Assembly: GCF_000332155.1 (NCBI RefSeq)
Contig: NZ_KB235904.1
Span: 834,946-898,945, forward strand
Direction: 5' to 3'
DNA length: 64,000 nt
DNA from: Kamptonema formosum PCC 6407
Lineage (GTDB): Bacteria; Cyanobacteriota; Cyanobacteriia; Cyanobacteriales; Microcoleaceae
The notes under the pieces were generated by a model. The model was not told the DNA's origin. It was given only the letters and a program-made list of their open reading frames with translations, and did not search any database. Both the position numbers and the translations under genes were made by a program. Shown in pieces: positions 36,984 through 47,203 of this stretch; position 1 is the stretch's first letter; every line of letters begins with the position of its first letter.

Positions 36984-37137
36984 AAATATCTGGATGAGTT
37001 TCAGTTATAGTTTCCCTTTTCTCTGACTCATCGGCTAATCGATCTGCTGCTTCCATTTTATCTTGCCATTCAGAAAGCTGTTCAAAGAGGTGTTGGCTGA
37101 TTTCAAATTTAACTTTATCTTTCTCTTTCTCTGACAT
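36952..37137 (-). CDS. Small acidic/basic helical protein, unknown
   Basis: The 61-residue product (MSEKEKDKVKFEISQHLFEQ start) is highly charged, with a central amphipathic helix and no membrane segment. It is preceded by a good ribosome-binding site (TAGGAGAAAAT on the minus strand) and overlaps the exported protein gene downstream. The pair forms a small operon. Function unknown. Confidence 0.5.
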   Translation of the reverse strand: MSEKEKDKVKFEISQHLFEQLSEWQDKMEAADRLADESEKRETITETHPDIYENPSKTDNF

Positions 37138-37259
37138 ATTTTCTCCTAAATATAGCTAGGGTAAAGAAGGGGCTAGGGGTTAGGGAAGAAGGAAGAAGGG
37201 AATAGAATTAAGGGTGGAAGGAAGCTTATAGCAATTCTAAGTTAATCTGACTCAATTAG

Positions 37260-37664
37260 CTATGGTGAAGTATTAAATAATTGCAAAATTATGCCGATTA
37301 AAGAACCTCCAATGAGAGTAAAATTAGCAAAGGAAGTAATTCCAAAACCGAGCATACGTTTTTCCGCAGCTTGATAGTAACCCCAAGCAAATAAAATGCG
37401 CCCAACTAACCAAAATGCACCAATTCCAGAAGCCCAAATTGGACTGATAAACTCGGAAAATAGCCACAGTGACGGCAAAAAGATGACAAGTTGCTCTAAA
37501 GTATTCTGCTGAACGCGCACCACGCGCTCAAAGTCAGGAGTCCCTGTCATCTGGGGGGGAGATATTTTATACTTAGCTCTAGCTCTCCCGACGTTGATGA
37601 TGAAAACTAAGTAGACGAGTAAAGCTGAGGCAGTTACTAAACTAGGCCAAGGCGACACGGGCAT
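37260..37664 (-). CDS. MAPEG family membrane protein
   Basis: The 134-residue protein has four hydrophobic helices and the MAPEG signature RVQQNTLEQLVIFLPSLWLF near residues 49-68, followed by GRILFAWGYYQAAEKRMLGF. Bacterial members are integral membrane proteins of mostly unknown substrate; some have glutathione-dependent transferase or peroxidase activity. Start MPVSPWPSL is supported by position ahead of helix 1. It is unrelated in operon terms to the partial MAPEG gene at the window start. Confidence 0.85.
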   Translation of the reverse strand: MPVSPWPSLVTASALLVYLVFIINVGRARAKYKISPPQMTGTPDFERVVRVQQNTLEQLVIFLPSLWLFSEFISPIWASGIGAFWLVGRILFAWGYYQAAEKRMLGFGITSFANFTLIGGSLIGIILQLFNTSP

Positions 37665-37984
37665 TCTCCCAAGAATATATCCATATATTATAACAATTAT
37701 CAGACTGGCACAGAGATCCCGCTAACTTGGTTCCTGACTCTGATTTTGTGGCGATCGCGATTTTTGAGCCGATCTCGCCAATATTCCCTGATTCAGTTTG
37801 TATAGAGATATGCAGGCGATAGCAGGTAGCCGGGAACAGGATCGCAAGGGTGAGCGTCAGCAGCACAGGTCAATAACTAACCATCTCACGCGATCGCTAA
37901 AATTTTCAGCGTTAAGGCGTGCATCTTGAGTTAATATTGCTAAGTCATAACTAAATTATTGCTGCTTCTGGAGCTTGTGCAAAT

Positions 37985-40900
37985 ATGCAATCGACAGTGA
38001 ATGCCGAATCGAGTGCGGTTCATTTCAACCAACGGGCAGAAATCTATTTATCCCAAGGGAAAGTAGAGGAAGCGATCGCTGCTTGCGAACAAGCCCTGAA
38101 GGTAAAACCCGATTTTGCACAGGCTCTAAAAACTTTGGGCAATGCCCTCCAAGCTCAAGGTCGCGTTGAGGAGGCAAGGCACTGGTATGCTAAGGCAATT
38201 CAAATTCAGCCAAATTTTGCTGAAGCTTATGCGAACTTGGGCAGTATTTACGCCGCTGAGCAAAAATGGTCGGAGGCCATCACTCATTATCAAAAAGCGA
38301 TCGCGCTGAAGCCAAATTTCGCGGGAGTATACCGGAATTTGGCTAAAGTATTAGCCCAAATGGGCAAGGATGCCCAAGCTCAAGATTGTTGGTATCAGGC
38401 ATTCACTCTGGAACCGGAAAAGGCAACGGCAGAGGAACACCTGAATCTGGGTAATAGCCTGTTGCAGCAGCAGAAGCTACAGGAGGCAGTTAATTGTTAC
38501 AGCCGTGCCATTAAATTAAATCCTAATTTGGCCCAGGCTTACCAAAATTTGGGGGATGCTCTCAAGCAAGCGGGTAATTTGGAGCAAGCCGCCCCCTATT
38601 ATAGAAAAGCGATTGAATTGAAGGCTACGAATGGTAAAACTGCAAGTCAGGGCGTGGATACTTTGCCTTCGGCAAGGCAGGCTATAGATACTCTACCTTC
38701 AGCCAGTCAAGGCGTGGATACTCTGCCTTCGGCAAGTCGGGGTGTAGATACTTTGCCTTCGGCAAGTCAGGGTATGGATACTCTGCCTTCGGCAAGTAGG
38801 GCAAATGGTACTGTTAAGCAGCGCCCTGCGGCACCAGCAGTCGGTGTTAGTACAGAAGACCCAGAAGCATACAATATCTTGGCGGAGGGGTATTTAGCCC
38901 AAGGGAAATTCCCCCAAGCGATCGCGGCCTGTAGGCGATCGCTACAACTTAAACCGGATGCGGCAATATACAAATTATTGGGGAATGCCTTCCAAGCTAT
39001 GGGCAAGGTAGAGGATGCAAAAAACTGTTATCTCAAAGCTTTGGAAATTAACCCGAATTTTGCTGAGGCTTACGCTAATTTGGGTAGTCTTTATGGGGGT
39101 CAGCAACAATGGCAATCGGCGATCGCAGCTTTTCAAAAGGCGATCGCGATTAAACCAGATTTCGCTGGTGCTTACCGCAATTTTGCTAAACTCTGGGCGC
39201 AGGTAGGGAAGCCACAGGAAGCCGCAGAATGTTGGTATCGAGCGTTTAATCTCGATCCGAGTAAGGCAACAGCAGATGAATATATTAATTTAGCTAAAAC
39301 TTTCTTGGAACAAGGGAAAGTAGAGCAGGGGATTGATTGTTATCGTCGGGGATTGGAGTTAAATCCTAGTTCTTCTTGGGGATACCACGAGTTAGCGGAA
39401 ATCCTTAAGAATCAAGAGAAGTGGGAAGAATCGGTTGCTTTTTACCGCCGTGCAATTGAGTTAAATCCTGACCATTCTTGGTCGCACAATAATTTAGCTG
39501 ATGCGCTGATGAAGTTGGAACAGTGGGAGGAGGCTGTTCCTGCTTACTTAAGCGCAATTAAGTTAAATCCCGATCATTCTTGGTCGCATAATAATTTAGG
39601 CGATGCGCTGGTGAAGTTGGAAAGATGGGAAGAAGCTGCTGAGGCTTATGCTGGTGCGAATCAAGCAAAAAATGATTTTTTCTGGTCGCAGAACAATTTA
39701 GCCGATGCTTTGATGAAACTGGAACGCTGGGAAGAAGCGGCGGCGGCGTACCAGCAGGCAATTGAACTTAATGCTGACCATTTTGGAACGCATAGTAATT
39801 TAGCTGAGGCTTTGGTGAAGCTGGAAGATTGGGAGGGGGCGATCGCAGCTTACCGCCGTGCAATTGAACTTAACCCGGATTTCTTCTGGTCGCATAATAA
39901 CTTAGGAGATGCTCTAATTGAGCTGGAACGTTGGGAGGAATCGGTTCCTGTTTATAGGCGGGCGTTGGAACTTAACCCTGATTTTGCTTGGGCTCATTAC
40001 AATTTGGGGCAAGCTTTAGAGCATCAGGAAGAGTGGGATGAGGCGATCGCGTCTTACCGCCGTGCTGCGGAGATTCAGCCGGATCTGCCTTGGCTACCTC
40101 AAAAATTAGCTGATGCGATTAGACAGAGGGCTCAATGGGATTTAGAGGCGGCGAGTAAGCTTTATCGGGAGGCGATCGAGTACAACCCGGATGATGTGCA
40201 ACTGTATCATAAGGCCTTGGAGATTGCGCCGAATGATGCCGATCTTTATGTAGGGTTGGCTGATGCTTTGGTGAGACAGGGTTGGTTAGATGGGGCGATC
40301 GTTTTTTATCAGATGGCGTTGCAGATTCAGCCTAGCGATCGGATGATTTCGGCGCGGTTGGAAGAGGTGTTAAAAAAAAAAGGGGTGACAAAAACAGTGC
40401 ATGGGGGTGATGGCTTAACGATCGCACCTTCCAGCAAAGCTATTGATAATATTGGCATTGGCGCAGATACGGAGTACCACAAATTAGGCGAGACTTTTCA
40501 AGCAAAAGGGAAAGTCAAGGAAGCGATTGCAGCCTACACCAAAGCGCTCGAAGTTAACCCAAACTACTTCGGGACTCACCACAACTTAGGGGATCTCCAC
40601 AGAGCGGAAGGTAAACTGGAACAAGCTATCAATTCTTACCGTAAAGCGATTGAACTCAATCCCCAATTTGTGTGGTCTTACCATAACTTAGGAGACGTAT
40701 TTCAACAAGAAGATCGCCTAGATGAAGCTGTTATCGCTTACCGCCAAGCGATCGAGGTAGATTCTACTTTTGGTTGGTCTTACTACAATTTAGCGAAAAC
40801 TCTAGCTAAACAAGAGCGGCTTTCTGAAGCTTTGGAAGCCTACGAAACGGCGAGCAAACTCGACCCAAAACTTTTTGGTTTGGATTATCAAAATCTCCGA

Positions 40901-42622
40901 GATGCACTATTTCTCGGTCAAGACTCAGCTTACACAAGGTGGCGTGCTAAGAACAGCCCTAGAGAAGCAGATTTGCGAAAGATGGCTGAGACGGTAGAAA
41001 TCTTTAGCTACAAGCCACTGATTAGTATTATCATGCCTGTGTATAATACGCCTGAAAATTATCTGAGGGAAGCCATAGACTCGGTTTTGCATCAAATCTA
41101 TCCTTGCTGGGAATTGTGTATTGCTGACGACGCATCAACGGCTACTCATGTGAAGCAAATATTGTCAGAATATACAGCTAAAGATAGTAGAATTAAAGTA
41201 GTTTATAGAACTAAAAACGGTCATATTTCTCTCAGTTCTAACTCGGCTTTGGAGTTGGCTACAGGAGAATTTATATCGCTACTAGACCACGACGATACTC
41301 TGACACCTGAAGCTTTGTATGAAGTAGTGTTGCTATTGAACCGCCATCCTGAAGCGGACATGATTTATTCAGATGAAGATAAGATTTATCAAGATCGGGA
41401 ATTAATAAATCCGTTTTTTAAGCCAGAATGGAGTCCTGATTCATTTTTATCTCGGATGTATACCTGTCATTTGGGAACTTACAGACGATCGTTAATCAAC
41501 AAAATTGGTGGTTTTAGAGTAGGTTTTGAGGGAGGTCAAGATTACGATTTAGTTTTGAGGTTTACGGAAAAAACTGACAAAATCTTTCACATTCCTAAAG
41601 TTCTCTACCACTGGAGAATGCACGCTGGTTCTGCTGCTGGGGGCACTGATGCAAAACCCTATGCCTACGAAGCATCTCAAAAAGCTTTGCAAGAGGCTAT
41701 TGACAGAAGGGGTGAACCGGGACAAGTGGAAAGTGTTCCTGACTTTTTGGGACATTTTATTGTCCGCTACAAAATTACTGATTACAAGCGGGTGAGTATC
41801 ATCATTCCCACCAAGGATTTAGGCGATGTGTTGGATAACTGCTTGGAGTCTATCTTTACTAAAAGCGTTTACCCAAATTACGAAGTTATCGTTATAGATA
41901 ACGGTAGTAAAGAGAAGCATGCGGCGGAAATTCTAGCGAAATGGAAAGCTAAGGAATCAAAAAGATTTAAGAGTTATCTCTTAGATATTCCCTTCAATTT
42001 CTCTAAGATTAACAACTACGCTGCTAGTAAAGCTGAGGGAGATTACTTGCTGTTTTTGAATAATGATACAGAAGTAATTACTCCCGATTGGATTGAGGGA
42101 ATGGTTGAACAAGCTCAGAGAAGTTCAATTGGAGCGGTAGGCAATTTGTTAATATATTCTGATGATAAAATTCAACACGCTGGAGTTGTAATGGGTTTAG
42201 GGGGGGGAGTTGCAGGTCACAGCTATTATCATATGCCTAGATCGATTCCAGGATATTTTGGGAATGCGATAGGTCTCAACAATGTTTCAGCGGTAACGGC
42301 TGCGTGTTTAATGTGTCGCCGGGAAGTATTTGAAAGTGTGGGGGGATTTGATGAAGAGCTAACTGTAGCCTACAATGATGTGGATCTGTGTTTGAAGATG
42401 TTAGAAAAGGGCTATCGGAATATTTACTTGCCTCATGTAGTTCTTTACCATCACGAATCTAAGAGTCGGGGTTACGAGGATAGTCCAGAGAAGAAAGCGC
42501 GCTTGGATCGAGAATCAAAGATTATAGCAAGTCGTTGGCAAAAGTATATTGACAATGACCCTTATTACAGCCCTCATTTGACAAGGGTCTGTCAAGACTC
42601 TGGGATTCGGCTTGAGGCATAA
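37985..42622 (+). CDS. TPR megaprotein with two C-terminal GT2 glycosyltransferase domains
   Basis: The 1545-residue protein has more than twenty TPR units (about 12-985; consensus W-x-x-A-x-x-x-Y-x-x-A-I-x-L-x-P). They are broken at 218-270 by five copies of a 10-residue ASQGVDTLPS repeat. Two family-2 glycosyltransferase domains follow: one from about 1012 (ISIIMPVYNTPENYLREAID, SLLDHDDTLTPEAL, GGQDYDLVLRF) and one from about 1269 (VSIIIPTKDLGDVLDNCLES, LFLNNDTEVITPDW, YNDVDLCLKMLEKGYRN). The paired GT2 tail is typical of glycan-chain or O-glycosylation enzymes. No signal peptide or membrane helix is seen, so it acts in the cytoplasm, with the TPR part probably holding an acceptor protein or partner enzymes. 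It opens the glycan island. Confidence 0.88.
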   Translation: MQSTVNAESSAVHFNQRAEIYLSQGKVEEAIAACEQALKVKPDFAQALKTLGNALQAQGRVEEARHWYAKAIQIQPNFAEAYANLGSIYAAEQKWSEAITHYQKAIALKPNFAGVYRNLAKVLAQMGKDAQAQDCWYQAFTLEPEKATAEEHLNLGNSLLQQQKLQEAVNCYSRAIKLNPNLAQAYQNLGDALKQAGNLEQAAPYYRKAIELKATNGKTASQGVDTLPSARQAIDTLPSASQGVDTLPSASRGVDTLPSASQGMDTLPSASRANGTVKQRPAAPAVGVSTEDPEAYNILAEGYLAQGKFPQAIAACRRSLQLKPDAAIYKLLGNAFQAMGKVEDAKNCYLKALEINPNFAEAYANLGSLYGGQQQWQSAIAAFQKAIAIKPDFAGAYRNFAKLWAQVGKPQEAAECWYRAFNLDPSKATADEYINLAKTFLEQGKVEQGIDCYRRGLELNPSSSWGYHELAEILKNQEKWEESVAFYRRAIELNPDHSWSHNNLADALMKLEQWEEAVPAYLSAIKLNPDHSWSHNNLGDALVKLERWEEAAEAYAGANQAKNDFFWSQNNLADALMKLERWEEAAAAYQQAIELNADHFGTHSNLAEALVKLEDWEGAIAAYRRAIELNPDFFWSHNNLGDALIELERWEESVPVYRRALELNPDFAWAHYNLGQALEHQEEWDEAIASYRRAAEIQPDLPWLPQKLADAIRQRAQWDLEAASKLYREAIEYNPDDVQLYHKALEIAPNDADLYVGLADALVRQGWLDGAIVFYQMALQIQPSDRMISARLEEVLKKKGVTKTVHGGDGLTIAPSSKAIDNIGIGADTEYHKLGETFQAKGKVKEAIAAYTKALEVNPNYFGTHHNLGDLHRAEGKLEQAINSYRKAIELNPQFVWSYHNLGDVFQQEDRLDEAVIAYRQAIEVDSTFGWSYYNLAKTLAKQERLSEALEAYETASKLDPKLFGLDYQNLRDALFLGQDSAYTRWRAKNSPREADLRKMAETVEIFSYKPLISIIMPVYNTPENYLREAIDSVLHQIYPCWELCIADDASTATHVKQILSEYTAKDSRIKVVYRTKNGHISLSSNSALELATGEFISLLDHDDTLTPEALYEVVLLLNRHPEADMIYSDEDKIYQDRELINPFFKPEWSPDSFLSRMYTCHLGTYRRSLINKIGGFRVGFEGGQDYDLVLRFTEKTDKIFHIPKVLYHWRMHAGSAAGGTDAKPYAYEASQKALQEAIDRRGEPGQVESVPDFLGHFIVRYKITDYKRVSIIIPTKDLGDVLDNCLESIFTKSVYPNYEVIVIDNGSKEKHAAEILAKWKAKESKRFKSYLLDIPFNFSKINNYAASKAEGDYLLFLNNDTEVITPDWIEGMVEQAQRSSIGAVGNLLIYSDDKIQHAGVVMGLGGGVAGHSYYHMPRSIPGYFGNAIGLNNVSAVTAACLMCRREVFESVGGFDEELTVAYNDVDLCLKMLEKGYRNIYLPHVVLYHHESKSRGYEDSPEKKARLDRESKIIASRWQKYIDNDPYYSPHLTRVCQDSGIRLEA
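38642..38791 (+). repeat. Five tandem 30-bp repeats inside the TPR-GT2 gene
   Basis: Five units of exactly 30 bp (form GCAAGTCAGGGYGTGGATAC + TNTGCCTTCG) run without spacers and encode ASQGVDTLPS variants. A partial sixth follows. Differences between units are mostly single bases. The array inserts a flexible loop between two TPR blocks and is expected to vary in copy number. Confidence 0.9.
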
Positions 42623-42772
42623 ATCAGCCCAAAATCTGCTCGCATTTGGATTGAGTATTTGAATATGAGCAGGCTGTCTGAGCAGAATTTGTTTGTGTTT
42701 TTCCCTCTCTCTGCTACAATTGTTGCACCGGAATTTAAAGTTTCAAGTCTAAGAAATATTGGATAAAAAGAT

Positions 42773-44392
42773 ATGAATGACTTATTAAAAAAAAATCAAG
42801 ACAATGTTTCTACTTATTTTAACCAAGGCAACTTATTTAAACAGTCGGGCAAGTGGGAGGAAGCGGCGGCGGCTTATCGCCGATGTCTTGAGTTAAATCC
42901 TGATTTCTCTTGGTATCACCATAATTTAGGGGAGGTTTTGGCTCAACAGGGGAAGTTGGAAGAGGCTGGAGACTGTTACCAGCGGGCTTGTGAACTCAAC
43001 CCGAACTCGGCTTGGTCTTGGCATGGTTTAGGAGAAATGCTGGAACGCCAGGGCAATTGGGATGGGGCGGTTGCAGCTTATAGGCGGGCTGTGGAGATAT
43101 ATCCAGATTTTTATGAGTTTCATAATAGTTTGGGGAAGGCTTTGTGCTTCCAAGGTCAATTGGAGGAAGCGCTAGGGTGTTTGCGTCAGGCGATTGAACT
43201 CGATGCTGAGTCGGCTTTGCCTTATGAAAATTTGTGGGAGGTTTTGGCGAGGCTGGGACAGGTGGATGAGGGGATTGAGTGTTTGCGTCAGGCGATCGCG
43301 CTCAATCCAGGTTCTTGGGAATTGTACATGAAGTTGGCAGAGGCGCTGCAAGGAAAAAATGAGTTACAAGAGGCTCTTGCTGGTTACGGAAAGGCGATTC
43401 AGCTTAATCCTGATTTTTATTGGCTTCGTTATAAGTTAGGAACGGCTTTGGCGGCTACAGGTCAATGGGAGGAAGCGATCGCATCTTATAAGCAGGCGGC
43501 TGAGTTGGAACCAGGGGCGGCGATCGTTCATCACTATTTGGGGCATACTTTAGCGATCGTGCAGCGGTGGGAGGAGGCGATTGTTTCTTACAAAAAAACC
43601 CTGGAACTCAGTCCCGAATCTGCTGTCGTATATCAGCACTTAGGTGATGCTTTGGCGAGACTACAAAGATGGAGTGAAGCTGTAGCCTCTTACCGCAAGT
43701 CTGTTAAACTTGAACCTAACTCTCTTGAGGGTCAAGACCATTTAGGGTTTGCCCTGACTCAGCTTCAGCAGTGGGATGAAGCAATCGGTTGTTACCGAAA
43801 AGCTCTGGAACTTAGTCCCAACTCGGATGTGGTGTACTGCCATTTAGGGGATGCTTTGAGACAAAGGGGCACTGAGCAAGATTTAGACGAAGCGGCTTCC
43901 TGTTATCACAAGGCGATTGAACTTACTCCCAATAATTTAGAGATTTGTCAAAAAGTATTGGAAATGAAGCCAATTGACCATGAAGCCCAATTCCAGCTAG
44001 GGCAGGCTCTAGCTGCACAGGGTCAGTGGCAGCAGGCGATCGAGGCTTATGTCCTATATATAGATATCAAGCCTGATAACTATGAGGTACATCATCTATT
44101 AGGGGAGGCTTTAGCTGCACGGGGTCAGTGGCAGCAGGCGATCGAGGCTTACCGTCGCGCTGTGGATTTAGACCCAAATTCCAGTCAGTCTTATCACAAC
44201 ATGGGAGAAGCTCTTATGGCAATAGACGAAATGGATAAGGCGATCGAGGCTTACCGTCAATCGGCAGAGTTAGATCCAGACAACCCTTTGATATACAATA
44301 ATTTAGGTGATGCTCTAGCTAAACAAGGTAAAGTAGATGAAGCGAGTGCTGCCTACCGCCGATCTGTTGAGCTTGAAACTAAAGTTTTCTGA
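42773..44392 (+). CDS. TPR repeat protein
   Basis: The 539 residues consist almost wholly of about fifteen TPR units of 34 residues (for example LGEVLAQQGKLEEAGDCYQR). There is no catalytic domain, signal peptide or membrane segment. It begins MNDLLKKNQDNVSTYFNQGN. The repeats are closely similar to those of the flanking TPR-glycosyltransferase proteins, suggesting descent by duplication with loss of the enzyme part. It probably acts as a cytoplasmic scaffold for the glycan enzymes encoded around it; this is inference from position. Confidence 0.85.
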   Translation: MNDLLKKNQDNVSTYFNQGNLFKQSGKWEEAAAAYRRCLELNPDFSWYHHNLGEVLAQQGKLEEAGDCYQRACELNPNSAWSWHGLGEMLERQGNWDGAVAAYRRAVEIYPDFYEFHNSLGKALCFQGQLEEALGCLRQAIELDAESALPYENLWEVLARLGQVDEGIECLRQAIALNPGSWELYMKLAEALQGKNELQEALAGYGKAIQLNPDFYWLRYKLGTALAATGQWEEAIASYKQAAELEPGAAIVHHYLGHTLAIVQRWEEAIVSYKKTLELSPESAVVYQHLGDALARLQRWSEAVASYRKSVKLEPNSLEGQDHLGFALTQLQQWDEAIGCYRKALELSPNSDVVYCHLGDALRQRGTEQDLDEAASCYHKAIELTPNNLEICQKVLEMKPIDHEAQFQLGQALAAQGQWQQAIEAYVLYIDIKPDNYEVHHLLGEALAARGQWQQAIEAYRRAVDLDPNSSQSYHNMGEALMAIDEMDKAIEAYRQSAELDPDNPLIYNNLGDALAKQGKVDEASAAYRRSVELETKVF

Positions 44393-44514
44393 GTTTCAAA
44401 AATTTAGTCTCTGTTAGTTAGAGCGAATACCTCTTAATAACTCTTGGCAGAAGGCGAGTACTTTGTGCTTTTTAATTACAAAAATATTTGTTTTTTTGAG
44501 TCGGAGACAAAAAT

Positions 44515-46260
44515 ATGCCTAACGATATGACTGCGGGAGCTATTCAATCTCGCATTCTTCAATACGCTTCGCTGAGATACGAGTTGAAAACAACAAATCA
44601 TCAACAGCCTAATAAATTAATGGCTCTGAGTGTCATTGCTCCCGATCTAATAAAAGGAGCAATGAAAATATCAATTAAGGAGATATACGGACGTAATAAC
44701 TTATTTCCTCCTGTAGCAGATGACAATTTTTTTGAAGTTGAAACCTATTTTTTAGATGAAGTGTTTAGAGTAGCTCCGAGAGTAAATGTAATTAACCTAG
44801 ATGTTAGAGGCGCTGCACCTTTAATTTTAAAAGGAATGCAGAATCTATTAACACAAAATTCTCAAGTTACTATTTATATGGTTTTTAACTCTTCTCATTT
44901 TGACGACAATGGAGTTCACCCCCAAGATTTTATATATAATTTTTTACAAAGAGGTTTCTCTTTGGTAAAAATGAACATGAATGGTGATTTTTCTGCAATT
45001 TCTATAAGTGAATTGCTCAATGGTAGTTCAATCAACTTAGTTTTTAGTAAAATTGTTCAATCATGTTCAAAAAATCGGGATAAATTGGCTATAACTCAAC
45101 CAAAAGTTTTTACGAATTATTCTTCAATACCTAATGATGACAAGTTAATTGGTGTACAAAGAAACTCGGATTATAGAGACAAAACTCCTAAAATAATCAA
45201 TGGTAATGAATTCGTTGCTGAATCCAATATCACCCCAACTCTGGATGAGAAGTTGATTGATAAAGATCGATACACATTAGCTCTAAGATTATCAGGAATC
45301 CTAGATCCCAAAGCTTTATCGCCAATTGAAAAAAACAAGTTAAATTTTAAAGAACATGAGTTGAGAAATCCGGAAAATAGCGAGACGCTAGAAAACAAAA
45401 AACAGTATTTATATCAACCAGGGGTTGTCGAGAAAAGTTTTAGTGAAAGCCTGGAAGATATCAAACAGCTTGGATATAAAGTAGTTGCTACAGCTATAGA
45501 CAACGCTTCCCCTGAAATTGTAGCCAAGATACTTAAAATGGCAACTGTTTTGGGGATTGAATTTCAAGATTTTGCCATTAATATCGAGGAATATAATAAA
45601 TATTTTGAAAAAGCTGAATATAGGACAAGATATCCTAATTATTATTCAGGAAATCTGCGAGAAAAATCCCTGGAACACTATTTGTGTATTTCGTTTCTAA
45701 ACTTAAAAGCAAAAGATATCTTTGTGGATTTAGCTAGTGAAAATTCTCCTATTCCAGAAATTTATCATAGATTGACAGGAGCTAATACATTTAGTCAAGA
45801 TATTATGTATTCACCAGGTATCAAGGATAATCAAATTGGTGGAGACGCTTGTTCGATGCCTGTACCGGATGGATTTGCATCAAAGGCTGCTTTGACTTGC
45901 TCTATTGAACATTTTGAGGGTGGCGCAGATACGAGGTTATTTATTGAATTGTCAAGAGTCATCAAACCAGGAGGCATTGTTTTTGTATGTCCATTTTATA
46001 TATTTACAGAGACCGCGACGCAAACCGATCCTAAAGTCAGTTTAGCATCCCAGGTCAATTTTGATGAAGGGACAACGATATATTGTGCTGAAGGATGGGG
46101 AAACAGACACGCTAGATTTTATAGCCCGCAATCGTTTAAAGAGAGGATCATGAATCCAGTAAAAGATAAATTTAAGTTTGACTTCTATTACTTGATTAAC
46201 GCACCAGAAGTAGATCCCTCTGTGTATCTACGCTTTGCTTTTACAGCCACACGCTTATAA
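44515..46260 (+). CDS. Two-part methyltransferase-like protein (half FkbM plus type 11)
   Basis: Residues about 70-180 resemble the second half of an FkbM methyltransferase (VNVINLDVRGAAPLILKGMQ, then a DFIYNFLQRGFSLVKM segment), but the SAM-binding first half is absent. Residues 200-345 are linker-like. Residues about 350-581 are a type 11-like SAM methyltransferase: IFVDLASENSPIPEIYHRL replaces the usual GxGxG loop, and CSIEHFEGGADTRLFIELSR followed by IKPGGIVFV is the conserved later part. It lies in the glycan island and could methylate a sugar. The degenerate loops make activity of either half uncertain. Confidence 0.6.
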   Translation: MPNDMTAGAIQSRILQYASLRYELKTTNHQQPNKLMALSVIAPDLIKGAMKISIKEIYGRNNLFPPVADDNFFEVETYFLDEVFRVAPRVNVINLDVRGAAPLILKGMQNLLTQNSQVTIYMVFNSSHFDDNGVHPQDFIYNFLQRGFSLVKMNMNGDFSAISISELLNGSSINLVFSKIVQSCSKNRDKLAITQPKVFTNYSSIPNDDKLIGVQRNSDYRDKTPKIINGNEFVAESNITPTLDEKLIDKDRYTLALRLSGILDPKALSPIEKNKLNFKEHELRNPENSETLENKKQYLYQPGVVEKSFSESLEDIKQLGYKVVATAIDNASPEIVAKILKMATVLGIEFQDFAINIEEYNKYFEKAEYRTRYPNYYSGNLREKSLEHYLCISFLNLKAKDIFVDLASENSPIPEIYHRLTGANTFSQDIMYSPGIKDNQIGGDACSMPVPDGFASKAALTCSIEHFEGGADTRLFIELSRVIKPGGIVFVCPFYIFTETATQTDPKVSLASQVNFDEGTTIYCAEGWGNRHARFYSPQSFKERIMNPVKDKFKFDFYYLINAPEVDPSVYLRFAFTATRL

Positions 46261-46443
46261 CCCAATAGTTTGGATACTTTGGAAAAAAATGGCTGAAAAA
46301 TTTGATTTTTACTGAGTCGTGAGTTGCCTTAAACCCCTATTATGCCATTGGCAATCACAACCATCCGAAGTATTGATCGCTAGAAGATCGTTAATATTTA
46401 CTGAGAAAATTAAGGCGCTAAACGGTAGGAGTATTGGAAAACT

Positions 46444-47178
46444 ATGGACGAGAATTTAATTGAGACAAGAAAGCTTAGCGACGATTTTTTTTTGCAAGAA
46501 ACTAACAACCTTAGTGATGAAGCTTTTTTGCAAGCAGCTTACCACACTTACTTGAAACGCGAAGCAGATGAGTTTGGCAAACATTCATATCTTCAGTATC
46601 TAGGTAATGATAGGAGCAAACGCCAGCAAGTCCTCAACGCATTTCAGGAATCACAAGAATTTAAGTTATTGAATAAATTTGATTACTCTAAATATCCTCA
46701 GCGTTTAAATCTCGGCTGTGGATTTGATATCAAATGTGGTTATTTAAATGTGGATCTTCACGAATATCACAAACCCGATTTAGTAGCAGATATCCGGTAT
46801 CTACATATGCTACCATCAGGTTTCTATGAAGAAATAATTGCTCAAGATTGCTTAGAACATTTGCCACGCTGTGAAACTGAATTAGCACTAAAAGAATGGT
46901 CTAGGTTGTTAAAATGTGGAGGTATATTGAAGCTTAGAACTACAAGCTTAATCGATTTGCTTGAGCTTTTCAAAGCGGAAAACTATCAAACAGTTGAACT
47001 CCAACAGAAATTGCTTCAATGCTTATTTGGAACTCAGGCTTATGAAGGAGATTGGCATTTTACTGCCTTTACACAAAAGTTATTGACCTATTATTTAGAA
47101 GCAGCTAGTTTTGCCAAAATGGAATTTAATCTGATAGATGGCTGGTTATTTGACGTTACTGCTGAAAAATTCGGTTGA
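46444..47178 (+). CDS. DUF4214 domain - SAM methyltransferase fusion
   Basis: Residues 11-77 are a DUF4214 domain (FLQAAYHTYLKREADEFGKH, then SQEF near 70-73), and residues 85-244 a class I methyltransferase with LNLGCGF (88-94), an acidic strand (GYLNVDLHEY), CLEHLPR (136-142) and LLKCGGILKLR. It is one of four proteins in this locus that carry DUF4214. The enzyme probably methylates a sugar residue or a lipid-linked glycan. The next gene starts 25 bases downstream, so the two are likely co-transcribed. Confidence 0.8.
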   Translation: MDENLIETRKLSDDFFLQETNNLSDEAFLQAAYHTYLKREADEFGKHSYLQYLGNDRSKRQQVLNAFQESQEFKLLNKFDYSKYPQRLNLGCGFDIKCGYLNVDLHEYHKPDLVADIRYLHMLPSGFYEEIIAQDCLEHLPRCETELALKEWSRLLKCGGILKLRTTSLIDLLELFKAENYQTVELQQKLLQCLFGTQAYEGDWHFTAFTQKLLTYYLEAASFAKMEFNLIDGWLFDVTAEKFG

Positions 47179-47203
47179 AGTACATACACATCGGTCAACA
47201 ATT

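Noticed and set aside
37642-37866. Possible small minus-strand gene upstream of MAPEG
   Set aside because: No clear start context, overlaps the MAPEG gene start, and composition is not protein-like.
38642-38791. CRISPR-like array of 30-bp repeats
   Set aside because: No spacers, and the array is in frame inside a TPR protein gene; no cas genes nearby.
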